Counted from the first letter of the stretch, positions 9,121 through 16,137 are shown. The stretch is DNA of 16,171 nt from an uncultured Flavobacteriales bacterium (GCA_913052515.1 CAJXFJ010000003.1:1-16171), one strand, 5' to 3'. Program-made: numbers and translations. The notes: generated by a model from the letters alone, not told the origin.

Positions 9121-9762
9121 TTATTTTTTTCGAATGAGCATAAGTCCGTCTCGAATAGGGAACAAAACGTTTTCTACACGTTCGTCTTCGTGAACTTTTT
9201 TGCTAAAGTCAATTAGTGCCTTTGTTTCTGAATCCAATTCATCATAATTCTGTGTCACTTTTCCACTCCACAATACATTATCGGCAATTAAATAAGAACC
9301 TGAAGGCATTTGGTCGATAAGCAAATCATAATAGTTACTGTAATTGGATTTATCTGCATCAATAAAAACCAAATCCCATTTTTCTTCTAAGGTAGGAATA
9401 ACATCTAAAGCATTGCCTACCAAAACTTCAATTTGGTTTTTAAAGTTTGCTTTTTCCACATAGCGATTTACCATATCAGTTAGCTCTTCATTTTTGTCTA
9501 TAGTAAAAAGTTTACCCTCTTCACTTAAGCCTTCTGCCATGCACAATGCGGCATATCCTGTGTAGGTTCCAATTTCTAATATTCGCTTTGGTTGAATCAT
9601 TTTAGAAAGCATACTTAGCACACGACCTTGCAGATGCCCGCTCAACATACGCGGCTGCAATACTTTGCTCCAAGTTTCTCGGTTTAATTCAGCAAGAATA
9701 TCCGATTCGGCTTGGCTGTATTTTTCGCTGTATTCGTTTATATCTTCTGGTAAAAAATCCAT
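9121..9762 (-). CDS. SAM-dependent O-methyltransferase, caffeoyl-CoA OMT-like (Methyltransf_3)
   Basis: Class I Rossmann-fold methyltransferase of 213 aa, a normal length for the bacterial caffeoyl-CoA/catechol O-methyltransferase-like family. The SAM-binding motif I is LEIGTYTGYAALCMA (62-76), with the acidic end of the second strand at TIDKNEE (87-93). The metal and catechol site is indicated by D135 in FIDADKSNY (133-141) and D161-N162 in LIADNVLWSGKV (158-169). The enzyme is cytosolic, with no signal peptide. The substrate cannot be read from sequence; catechols or other vicinal hydroxyl compounds are typical for the family. It is the middle gene of a compact minus-strand operon, starting 3 nt after the ddl stop and ending 4 nt before the meaB TTG start, so the three are surely co-transcribed. 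The metabolic connection to Ddl or MeaB is not evident. Confidence 0.92.
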   Translation of the reverse strand: MDFLPEDINEYSEKYSQAESDILAELNRETWSKVLQPRMLSGHLQGRVLSMLSKMIQPKRILEIGTYTGYAALCMAEGLSEEGKLFTIDKNEELTDMVNRYVEKANFKNQIEVLVGNALDVIPTLEEKWDLVFIDADKSNYSNYYDLLIDQMPSGSYLIADNVLWSGKVTQNYDELDSETKALIDFSKKVHEDERVENVLFPIRDGLMLIRKK

Positions 9763-9765
9763 TTT

Positions 9766-10734
9766 CTAAATAGTTGAATCTATAATGTCGTTTAAAAAGT
9801 CTGTCAAATTTAGCTTTGCAGCGGCAACTTGTTGAGGTACCAAACTCCCTTTTGACATTCCGGGTACTGTATTTAACTCAATGACAAATGCGGTGTCTTC
9901 AACTAACATAAAGTCTACCCGAATAACTCCGCGAAGGTTCAGCTTCTCATAAATTTTGGCAGTTGTATTTTGTACTTGGGTATATATATCTTCATTTATT
10001 CTTGCAGGAGTAATCTCCTGCGAAGCCCCTTGGTATTTGGCAGCATAATCAAAAAATTCACCTTCCGGAATAATTTGAGTAATGGGCAAAGGGACTACTT
10101 TCCCTTTTTTGCGGTAGACTCCGCAGGTTACTTCTTTTCCTTTTAATTCATTTTCAATCATTATTTCATGATCAAATTCAAAGGCTTTGCTAATGGCGCT
10201 TAATAAGCCTTCTTTACTTTTTACTTTACTCACTCCATAGCTGCTTCCGCATGAACAAGGTTTTACAAAACAAGGTAAGCCTAGTTGCTCTATAATTTCC
10301 TCTTCATTTACACGATCTCCCTTTCGAAGATAAACAGAATGGGCTACGGGGAAGCCTAACTGACTCAATAAGGTATTGCAATACCATTTATTAAATGTGA
10401 GTGTAGAACCAATATGATCTGGAGAAGAATATGGAATATTTAATAAGTCAAAATAGGCTTGTAATTTACCATCTTCACCGGGTGTGCCATGTATCATCAT
10501 GAACACATATTCAAATTTGATTTTCTTTTCTTCAAACTGAAAGCTAAAGTCATTTTTATTGATGGGGTAACTTTCATTATTGATTATGGCTTCCCACTTA
10601 CCTTTTACCATTTTTACTAAAATGCCTTCGTATTTACTTCTATCTAAATTTTCGTAGATGGTTTGAGCCGATAAAAGGGAAATCTCAACTTCCGCAGAAT
10701 CTCCTCCAGCCGCAATGGCTACTATTTTTCTCAT
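9766..10734 (-). CDS. ddl: D-alanine--D-alanine ligase
   Basis: ATP-grasp ligase that joins two D-alanines to make the terminal dipeptide of the peptidoglycan stem peptide. The 322-aa length is typical of Ddl. The N-terminal AGGDSAEVEISLLSA contains E15, which binds the first D-Ala. HGTPGEDG (82-89) is a family signature, K158 in FVKPCSCGSSYGV (156-168) lies in the ATP/glycine-rich loop region, and YAAKY (230-234) belongs to the omega loop. The Mg2+ ligands are D274, E286 and N288 in RVDFMLV...VIELNTVPGMS. The YAAKY tyrosine suggests D-Ala rather than D-Lac specificity. It is the first gene of the ddl-OMT-meaB operon and is divergent from the PASTA-protein operon across a 127-nt region with mirrored promoter sequences. 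The ATG start gives the standard MRKIVAIAAGG N-terminus. Confidence 0.96.
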   Translation of the reverse strand: MRKIVAIAAGGDSAEVEISLLSAQTIYENLDRSKYEGILVKMVKGKWEAIINNESYPINKNDFSFQFEEKKIKFEYVFMMIHGTPGEDGKLQAYFDLLNIPYSSPDHIGSTLTFNKWYCNTLLSQLGFPVAHSVYLRKGDRVNEEEIIEQLGLPCFVKPCSCGSSYGVSKVKSKEGLLSAISKAFEFDHEIMIENELKGKEVTCGVYRKKGKVVPLPITQIIPEGEFFDYAAKYQGASQEITPARINEDIYTQVQNTTAKIYEKLNLRGVIRVDFMLVEDTAFVIELNTVPGMSKGSLVPQQVAAAKLNLTDFLNDIIDSTI

Positions 10735-10753
10735 GAGTGATGATTTAATAATT

Positions 10754-10761
10754 CAAAGTAA
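10754..10761 (-). promoter_or_regulatory. Probable -7 element of the ddl operon promoter
   Basis: Read on the minus strand, 10761-10754 is TTACTTTG, one mismatch from TAnnTTTG, ending 19 nt before the ddl ATG. Support comes mainly from the mirrored sequence: the 9-mer GTCTAATAT lies 3 nt upstream of it, exactly as at the opposing promoter. No clear -33 TTG is visible. Confidence 0.45.
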
Positions 10762-10827
10762 GTGATATTAGACAAAGCGATTTGAAGGAGTAACAATTAA
10801 TAATTAACAAGGCAGGTCTAATATTCA

Positions 10828-10835
10828 TATCTTTG
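10828..10835 (+). promoter_or_regulatory. Bacteroidota-type -7 element of the PASTA-T9SS-rluD operon
   Basis: TATCTTTG at 10828-10835 is an exact TAnnTTTG match, with the ATG at 10862, giving a leader of about 20 nt. The 9-mer GTCTAATAT (10816-10824) precedes it. The -33 region near 10804-10806 reads TTA rather than TTG. Confidence 0.5.
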
Positions 10836-10861
10836 TCGGCTGTATTTAGGATAGTGACTCA

Positions 10862-11677
10862 ATGATCGATTTTTTCCGCTTTATTTTTAGCAAAGTTTTC
10901 GTGATTAACTTAATAATAGCCTTGCTATTAATAAGTGGTGGTTTGTATGCTACTTTGGTCTATCTAGATGATTATACCATGCATGGAAAGCGCATACAAG
11001 TACCCGATTTGGTCGGTAAAACTGTTGATGAGGTGAAAGAAGAGTTGAGCGAAGGGGAGTTTAGCATGTTCGTTGCAGATTCTATATATCAGAAAGGAGT
11101 TAAAGGAGGAGTGGTTTTAGAACAAGACCCAAAAGCACTTTATGAAGTAAAACAAGGCCGAAAGATTTATTTAACCATTTCAGCGAATGAACCGCCTAAA
11201 ATTGAAATGCCAAAGCTGGTCGATTTATCACTTCGCCAAGCAAGCTCTTTAATTGGTACTTATGGTTTGGAATTAGGGAAGTTAACGTATCAACCTGATC
11301 CTTGTACCAATTGTATTTTAGATGTAAGTTTTGATGGAAAAAAGTTAGAAGAAGGCGACCGTATAGAAAAAGGTGCCAAGATTGACCTGATTATTGGTCA
11401 AGGTTTAAGCAATGAATTAACAGATATACCTTACTTGGTAGGTTTTGAGCTCGAAATGGCCAAAGAATTGTTACAATCAAAGTACTTAAATATTGGAAGT
11501 ATGATTTACGATGAAACGGTTGTAGATGGAGAAGATAGTGCTAAGGCCAGAATTTACAGGTATTCTCCCTTTTATTCTGAAGAGCCAACTACTCCCATGG
11601 GAAGTTCGATAGATCTTTTTCTGACCGTTGATACGAATCGTATTGTTCATACCGTTAATCTTCAAGATTCTATCTAA
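10862..11677 (+). CDS. Membrane-anchored protein with three PASTA domains
   Basis: A 271-aa bitopic inner-membrane protein. About ten cytoplasmic residues are followed by a transmembrane helix at about 11-33 and a periplasmic part made of three PASTA units: about 42-109 (IQVPDLVGKTVDEVKEEL...), 112-180 (IEMPKLVDLSLRQASSL...) and 185-256 (TDIPYLVGFELEMAKELL...). PASTA domains are known from PBPs and PknB-type kinases, where they bind peptidoglycan fragments or localise proteins to division sites. No kinase or transpeptidase domain is present here, so it would act as a binding or scaffold protein. The second unit has a CTNC motif (C148, C151) that could form a disulfide. It is divergent from ddl and first in an operon; its TAA overlaps the next ATG (TAATG at 11675-11679). 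Role in envelope or peptidoglycan biology is inferred from domain and neighbour. Confidence 0.88.
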   Translation: MIDFFRFIFSKVFVINLIIALLLISGGLYATLVYLDDYTMHGKRIQVPDLVGKTVDEVKEELSEGEFSMFVADSIYQKGVKGGVVLEQDPKALYEVKQGRKIYLTISANEPPKIEMPKLVDLSLRQASSLIGTYGLELGKLTYQPDPCTNCILDVSFDGKKLEEGDRIEKGAKIDLIIGQGLSNELTDIPYLVGFELEMAKELLQSKYLNIGSMIYDETVVDGEDSAKARIYRYSPFYSEEPTTPMGSSIDLFLTVDTNRIVHTVNLQDSI

Positions 11678-13920
11678 TGCGGTATTTTTTAATAGTATTT
11701 CTATTTTCCTTTATAGGACTAGCAAACCTCAATGCCCAAGATTTTTTGGTGAGTCCATCCTACAACCCTTTCTTAATTCCAGGCTCAAAAAAAGCGGTAG
11801 CCGATTTTAAGCAAAGAGAAAAGTTAAATGTGCTTGAAGATAGTTTAATCTATCAATATGATACGTTGAAGTTGCCATTTGTAGATGATTTTACCTCTAA
11901 TCATTTATCACCGCGTTTAGATAGTATTACAGACCCAAGAGTAACGGATACGACAGTTTATCAATTGTATATTAATGGTCAAAAAGTAACAGATACAAAT
12001 GCGTATGTTACAGACTCTACATTCTATTATCAAATTGGGGTAGATAGTAGTATTATTTCTAAAACTGAATTATTCGCAGGTCGAATTCAAATTCATGACC
12101 TTTCGGTTTTTCCAACCACTTTTGAAGATACCAATTACTATTTTCCTTACAATATATATGATACGGTAAACAAAGCGGTGGATACCATTGCTGTAGAAGG
12201 TCGATTTGCTCAAGACTCAACTTCCTACTACTTTGTAGATATTGACTCTAATACTTGGTATACAGATAGAGATGTGTACTTGAACGAAACCTTTGGGATT
12301 GATCCACCTACGCGAGGAATGGCCACTTTTGATGGATTAGATCAATATGGAATGCCATACGACATTGAGCAAAAAATAAAAGTAAAGGCAGATTATTTAA
12401 CTTCTGTTCCAATTGATTTGTCCTCAACAATAGATACAACCTACTTTAGTTTTTACTTTCAACCCAAGGGCATAAGTCTTGATGGACCTGAAATTGGAGA
12501 CTCATTGGTAGTTGAATTTTTTAATTCAGTAGATCAGAAATGGGAAAAGACTTGGGGAATAGATGGCTTTAGTGTAGATACCTTTCAACAAGTCATGCTA
12601 AAGGTAGATTCTCAGTTTTTGACATCTGCATTTCAGTTTCGTTTCAGAGCCTATGCCAATGCTGCAGGGGCCTTTGACCAATGGCACATCGATTACATTT
12701 ACTTAAACGATCAGCGAACCAAGCAAAGTATTAATACCAAAGACATTGCCTTTGTTAATGCTACAAAGTCATTATTGAAAGACTATTACGCTATGCCTTG
12801 GTGGCATTTTAAGCCAAACCCCGGTGCATTTATGGCGGATAGCATGCCCAATTTGAAAATCCGTAGCTTGTTCGATGGTGGCTTGAATGTTTACAATAAA
12901 GTCGTTATTCCGGATACGGTTAACAATACCAACTTTTATCGTTTCCCGGCAAATGATCAGTTTTCGATTATTTCGGATAATGGAACATTAACATTTAACT
13001 ATCCCTTGAATTACACTTTTGATCCCAATTATATAGATACGGCAGGAGTACTGTCTGCCATTGCGGACATTGATTTTAGACCGAGTCAAACTGCTGTGCA
13101 AGACTTTATTCGTGCAAACGATACCCTTCGCGCAAACGCCATTTTAGATAATTATTATGCCTATGATGATGGAACTGCAGAAGCAGGTTATGGAGTAAAT
13201 CCACAAACTTCAGCAGATGGGCTGGTTTCTTATATGGTTCAAGAATACAATATGCCTATGATGGATTCTGTTGGAGGATTGCAGTTGTACTTTTTACCTC
13301 AACGTTTTAGTTTCGATAATAATCCCGTTACTTCTCAATCTTTTGAAATTACAATTTGGAATAGTTTAAATCCTGCTCAAGTCATTTATAGAAAAGCCGA
13401 GCTAGATAAACCATTGTATTCTGATGACAATGGGTTTGTGACTTATTGGCTGGATACATTAATAGAAGTACCTCAAACTTTTTATATCGGAATAAAAGCG
13501 ATTGGCCCAGTATCTTTAAATGTTGGCTATGATTTAAACAACAATAATAGAAATCGAATTTTTTATAGTCTCGATGGCCAAAATTGGTATAATCCCTCCA
13601 ACGGAATTTTTGATGGAAGTTTAATGATGCGTCCTGTGTTCCGGAAAAAGGCTTGGGGAGTTGGTATAGAAGAGCAAAAGAAAGAACAGTTGGATGTAAA
13701 ACTGTATCCAAATCCGGCGAGTAATTCAATTTTCTTAGAATATGATCAAGTTACCCAATGGCAGGATTTTCAACTTTTTAATCAATATGGAAGTTTGGTT
13801 AAAAAAGGAAGTGTAAAAAGTTCCATTTCTGTTGCAGACTTATCTAACGGATTATACATCTTACAGCTAAGAACCAATAGAGGAAAGCTAGTTAATAAGA
13901 AATTTTTGATTGCGAAATAA
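11677..13920 (+). CDS. Secreted T9SS type A sorting-domain protein of unknown function
   Basis: A 747-aa exported protein. Signal peptide residues 1-20 end in LNA before QDF. No catalytic domain is recognised. The N-terminal third is rich in Asp, Thr and Tyr. About 195-345 looks like a jelly-roll or MAM-like beta domain, with the run ATFDGLDQYGMPYD and, near 332-343, FDQWHIDYIYLN. A second conserved-looking segment begins with YAYDDGTAEAGYG near 490. Residues about 672-747 form a Por_Secre_tail (KLYPNPASNSIFLEY...FNQYGSLVKKG...LSNGLYILQL), predicting T9SS export and surface attachment or release. Both ends are coupled to neighbours: its ATG overlaps the PASTA stop and its TAA overlaps the rluD ATG, each as TAATG. 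That fixed position between a cell-wall-binding protein and a ribosome-modification enzyme suggests a housekeeping envelope role, but this is inference. Confidence 0.85.
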   Translation: MRYFLIVFLFSFIGLANLNAQDFLVSPSYNPFLIPGSKKAVADFKQREKLNVLEDSLIYQYDTLKLPFVDDFTSNHLSPRLDSITDPRVTDTTVYQLYINGQKVTDTNAYVTDSTFYYQIGVDSSIISKTELFAGRIQIHDLSVFPTTFEDTNYYFPYNIYDTVNKAVDTIAVEGRFAQDSTSYYFVDIDSNTWYTDRDVYLNETFGIDPPTRGMATFDGLDQYGMPYDIEQKIKVKADYLTSVPIDLSSTIDTTYFSFYFQPKGISLDGPEIGDSLVVEFFNSVDQKWEKTWGIDGFSVDTFQQVMLKVDSQFLTSAFQFRFRAYANAAGAFDQWHIDYIYLNDQRTKQSINTKDIAFVNATKSLLKDYYAMPWWHFKPNPGAFMADSMPNLKIRSLFDGGLNVYNKVVIPDTVNNTNFYRFPANDQFSIISDNGTLTFNYPLNYTFDPNYIDTAGVLSAIADIDFRPSQTAVQDFIRANDTLRANAILDNYYAYDDGTAEAGYGVNPQTSADGLVSYMVQEYNMPMMDSVGGLQLYFLPQRFSFDNNPVTSQSFEITIWNSLNPAQVIYRKAELDKPLYSDDNGFVTYWLDTLIEVPQTFYIGIKAIGPVSLNVGYDLNNNNRNRIFYSLDGQNWYNPSNGIFDGSLMMRPVFRKKAWGVGIEEQKKEQLDVKLYPNPASNSIFLEYDQVTQWQDFQLFNQYGSLVKKGSVKSSISVADLSNGLYILQLRTNRGKLVNKKFLIAK

Positions 13921-14954
13921 TGCAAGAGCAGGAGCAACACGAAGAGGAAGAAGAGCTTTTTGAGCATCATAAAATAGTTGCAGATAAAGGACAAGCTGTT
14001 TTAAGAATCGACAAATTTTTAAGTGATCGCTTACCTAATTCTTCAAGAAATAAAATTCAGCAAGCAGCCAATTCGGGAAATGTATTGGTAAATGGCGTTG
14101 AGGTAAAACCGAACTATAAAGTAAAACCCTTGGATGAAGTTTCTATCGTTATGCCTTATCCTCCGAGAGAAACGGAATTGCAGTCAGAAGATATTCCTCT
14201 GGATATTGTTTATGAAGATGATAGCCTATTGGTTTTAAATAAACCTTCAAACATGGTGGTTCATCCGGGGTATGGTAATTTTTCTGGAACCCTGGTAAAT
14301 GGATTAATTTATCATTTTCAAAATTTGCCAGAAATGGATGGGAATGAAGGAAGACCAGGTCTTGTTCATCGTTTAGATAAAAATACCACAGGTTTAATGG
14401 TGATTGCTAAAACAGAAAATGCATTAACGCATTTGGCGAAGCAATTTTACGATCGTACTTCTGATCGACGTTATCAAGCCTTGGTTTGGGGAGATATAGA
14501 AGAAGATGAAGGAAGAATTGAAGGAAACATTTGGCGTTCAGTTAAGAATCGAAAAGTGATGGATGTGTTTCCAGAGGGAGACATTGGTAAACCGGCGATT
14601 ACAAATTACAAAGTATTAAAACGTTATGGGTATGTGACTTTGGTGGAATATAAATTAGATACTGGTCGGACTCACCAAATACGTATTCATTCTAAATGGA
14701 CTGGACATCCATTATTCAATGATCCTGAATATGGGGGTGACCGAGTTTTAAAAGGAACAACTTTTACAAAGTATAAGAGATTTGTTGAAAATTGTTTTGA
14801 ACTTTGCCCAAGACAAGCACTTCATGCCAAAACTTTAGCATTTACTCATCCGAAGACAAAAGAATGGATGTCTTTTGATTCAGAATTACCGGAAGATATG
14901 CAGGCAATTCTTGAAAAGTGGGAGCGATATACTTCTCAAAGAGAAACAGAGTAG
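13920..14954 (+). CDS. rluD: RluD-type 23S rRNA pseudouridine synthase (RluA family)
   Basis: Isomerises uridine to pseudouridine in large-subunit rRNA; RluD acts on helix 69 (positions 1911, 1915, 1917 in E. coli numbering). The 344 aa comprise a short acidic N-terminal tail (QEQEQHEEEEELFEHH), an S4 RNA-binding domain (about 28-85, LRIDKFLSDRL...KIQQAANSGNVLVNG) and the RluA catalytic domain with HRLDKNTTG (150-158), in which D153 is the catalytic aspartate. LDTGRTHQIRIH is the second family motif. S4 plus RluA architecture and length favour RluD over RluA; the exact target is inferred. The ATG overlaps the stop of the preceding T9SS protein gene (TAATG), so translation is probably coupled. 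It is the last gene of the operon and its TAG lies 1 nt from the stop of a convergent small membrane-protein gene. Confidence 0.93.
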   Translation: MQEQEQHEEEEELFEHHKIVADKGQAVLRIDKFLSDRLPNSSRNKIQQAANSGNVLVNGVEVKPNYKVKPLDEVSIVMPYPPRETELQSEDIPLDIVYEDDSLLVLNKPSNMVVHPGYGNFSGTLVNGLIYHFQNLPEMDGNEGRPGLVHRLDKNTTGLMVIAKTENALTHLAKQFYDRTSDRRYQALVWGDIEEDEGRIEGNIWRSVKNRKVMDVFPEGDIGKPAITNYKVLKRYGYVTLVEYKLDTGRTHQIRIHSKWTGHPLFNDPEYGGDRVLKGTTFTKYKRFVENCFELCPRQALHAKTLAFTHPKTKEWMSFDSELPEDMQAILEKWERYTSQRETE

Positions 14955-14967
14955 TTTACTTTTTTTT
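14948..14967 (+). terminator. Weak candidate intrinsic terminator after rluD
   Basis: AGAGTA (14948-14953) can pair with TACTTT (14957-14962) around a GTT loop, with one G-U pair, and is followed by more T residues to 14967. The stem overlaps the rluD stop codon and the T-run encodes the KKK tail of the convergent gene. The stem is short and AT-rich, so its stability is doubtful. Confidence 0.3.
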
Positions 14968-15159
14968 GCAAGTATTTAATCCAAAAGGAGCGTAAAGCGG
15001 GCAAAAACTAATAATGCTTGTAAAAACAAATACACCGCCTAAGATTAATAAAATCAAGCCTAAAGTTCCACTTACAGTTCCTGTAAAATATAAAACGGCG
15101 AAAACGGCAGCCAAAATAAATCGTATCACCTTATCGGTTGAGCCCATATTACTTTTCAT
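14956..15159 (-). CDS. Small YgaP-like inner-membrane protein (DUF2892)
   Basis: A 67-aa protein with two hydrophobic helices (about 11-27 and 30-50), followed by FCPLYAPFGLNTC, the C-P-x-Y...G-(L/I)-x-T pattern of the DUF2892/YgaP transmembrane family, and a KKK tail. In other bacteria the domain occurs alone or fused to a rhodanese domain, but its molecular role is poorly defined. C53 and C64 are the only cysteines. M1 was chosen as start; M5 is an in-frame alternative. It is convergent with rluD (1 nt between stops) and lies 69 nt downstream of the lipoprotein gene on the same strand. A CRP/FNR-like dyad is centred about 61 nt before the start codon, which suggests its own regulated promoter. 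Confidence 0.85.
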   Translation of the reverse strand: MKSNMGSTDKVIRFILAAVFAVLYFTGTVSGTLGLILLILGGVFVFTSIISFCPLYAPFGLNTCKKK

Positions 15160-15183
15160 AACTATTGATTTTTATTTAGTTTT

Positions 15184-15191
15184 TAAAAATA
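15184..15191 (-). promoter_or_regulatory. Possible -7 element for the DUF2892 gene
   Basis: On the minus strand 15191-15184 reads TATTTTTA, one mismatch (last base) from TAnnTTTG in an AT-rich stretch. If it is used, transcription would begin near 15179 and the dyad centred at 15220.5 would sit at about -41.5, the class II CRP/FNR activator position. The box alone is weak. Confidence 0.3.
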
Positions 15192-15212
15192 AGCGAAAGG
15201 ATATTAACCGCT

Positions 15213-15228
15213 TGTAACTTAGGTTACA
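15213..15228. promoter_or_regulatory. CRP/FNR-like palindromic site upstream of the DUF2892 gene
   Basis: TGTAACTTAGGTTACA is a 16-bp dyad: TGTAAC (15213-15218) and GTTACA (15223-15228) separated by TTAG. Six-base arms with a 4-nt spacer are the format of CRP/FNR-family operators. It lies just past the stop of the lipoprotein gene (minus strand) and 54 nt before the DUF2892 start. The alternative reading is a terminator hairpin for the lipoprotein gene, but no T-run follows on the minus strand. Confidence 0.45.
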
Positions 15229-16026
15229 TTAAATGCCTTCAAATTTAAATTTAGCTAAGGGTGCTGCCTTGCCAACAATTAAATGCATTTCATCGCCAGT
15301 TTTACTAATCCAATATTGAGTTGCTCTACCTAATGCTTCTTGAAGTTCATTATCAAAATGAGCATAAGAACAGGCCTTTTCTGTACTGGCCATATCTAAA
15401 AATTGGATGAATTGCTTTGAGTTAATCGTATATCCTCCGAACATACTATTGCAACCTCCACTCGCATTGATAAGTCCATCATTTGAAAGCAAAATGTAAA
15501 CTTTTCCTTTGTTTTCTTCATCTATTATTTGCCCCATAACTTCAGTAGCAACCCACATGCGATTTACCATCTGATTTGTTTTCTCAGCATAAATGTACTT
15601 ATCAGCAAGACCTCCTGTTGTTTCTCCTTGTGAACCAATTTGCTTGAGTTTATCGCCTTCAACTTTAAATCGGCTTACAATTTGATTATTAATTCGACAT
15701 ACAATTAGCTTGCCTTGATCTACAATTTCATAAGTGCCTAACACCGTTTTTACATTTTCTGATTTTCCTAGGTAAAAGGATTTTGCTTCATATTGATTAG
15801 ACTCTTTGAAAGAAATCTCAGATTGTAGGCCCATACAATCTGCACAAGGTAATACCGCTTGAAAGGTTTTACCGACAATATCACTGCTTTCCAACTTAGT
15901 TGTTGCTTCTTCCACCTGTAGCACTTCAGATTCTTTCATGTCTTCTAAAGTATTTGTTGCTTCTTTTTGGTTTTTGCACTGAGTTAAAAAAACAAGGGAA
16001 AGTGCTAATGCTAGATAAAGTTTCAT
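15229..16026 (-). CDS. Lipoprotein with NlpE-like N-terminal and META (HslJ-like) C-terminal domains
   Basis: A 265-aa predicted lipoprotein. The signal peptide ends in the lipobox LTQC with lipidated C17, so it should be anchored in the envelope. After a charged linker (about 20-48), residues about 50-148 resemble the NlpE/copper-resistance N-terminal beta-barrel, with the characteristic PCADC motif (CADC 61-64) followed by GLQSEISF. Residues about 155-262 form a META/HslJ-type domain with SGGCNSMFGGYT (189-200) and STEKACSY (214-221). NlpE is an outer-membrane stress and surface sensor in E. coli, and META domains are linked to stress or motility proteins. The combined function here is unknown, and a copper or redox role is only suggested by the CxxC. 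The start is the ATG at 16026, giving a standard lipoprotein signal. It is divergent from the partial gene at 16138. Confidence 0.85.
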   Translation of the reverse strand: MKLYLALALSLVFLTQCKNQKEATNTLEDMKESEVLQVEEATTKLESSDIVGKTFQAVLPCADCMGLQSEISFKESNQYEAKSFYLGKSENVKTVLGTYEIVDQGKLIVCRINNQIVSRFKVEGDKLKQIGSQGETTGGLADKYIYAEKTNQMVNRMWVATEVMGQIIDEENKGKVYILLSNDGLINASGGCNSMFGGYTINSKQFIQFLDMASTEKACSYAHFDNELQEALGRATQYWISKTGDEMHLIVGKAAPLAKFKFEGI

Positions 16027-16060
16027 TGAAATGCTGTTTTATATACATAGCGAATGTAAA

Positions 16061-16068
16061 CAAAGGAA
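16061..16068 (-). promoter_or_regulatory. Possible -7 element for the lipoprotein gene
   Basis: Minus strand 16068-16061 reads TTCCTTTG, one mismatch from TAnnTTTG, 34 nt before the ATG at 16026. No supporting -33 TTG is seen. Confidence 0.25.
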
Positions 16069-16110
16069 GTGCCATAGTGAAAAGCCGAGTCATTTTATAT
16101 TCTATTAGTT

Positions 16111-16118
16111 ATATTCGT
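16111..16118 (+). promoter_or_regulatory. Possible -7 element for the gene starting at 16138
   Basis: TATATTCG at 16111-16118 is one mismatch from TAnnTTTG and lies 19 nt before the ATG, similar spacing to the valS promoter. No clear -33 element is visible. Confidence 0.3.
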
Positions 16119-16137
16119 GGCATTAAAATTTATCCCA

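Larger units (their letters stand above)
10754..10835. repeat. Inverted repeat spanning the divergent ddl / PASTA promoter region
   Basis: Seen in sequence: plus strand 10816-10835 reads GTCTAATATTCATATCTTTG, and minus strand 10773-10754 reads GTCTAATATCACTTACTTTG. They agree at 15 of 20 positions, including an unbroken 9-mer and the terminal CTTTG. The two 20-bp arms face outward with 42 nt between them. Each arm places the 9-mer 3 nt upstream of a candidate -7 element, so both operons could be read by the same factor. It is either a duplicated regulator site or an extended promoter motif. Confidence 0.6.

Noticed and set aside
13382..13729. 115-codon open frame on the minus strand inside the T9SS protein gene
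   Set aside because: The plus-strand frame encodes a continuous T9SS substrate with its sorting domain; the antisense product shows no motif and no promoter.
5853..13920. The two T9SS proteins are both exactly 747 aa, hinting at duplication
   Set aside because: Outside the signal peptide and the generic C-terminal sorting domain, their sequences and domain contents differ; equal length is coincidence.
16070..16123. TGCCA ... TGGCA inverted repeat in the lipoprotein/partial-gene divergent region
   Set aside because: Five-base arms 44 nt apart are expected by chance and do not align symmetrically with the candidate promoters.
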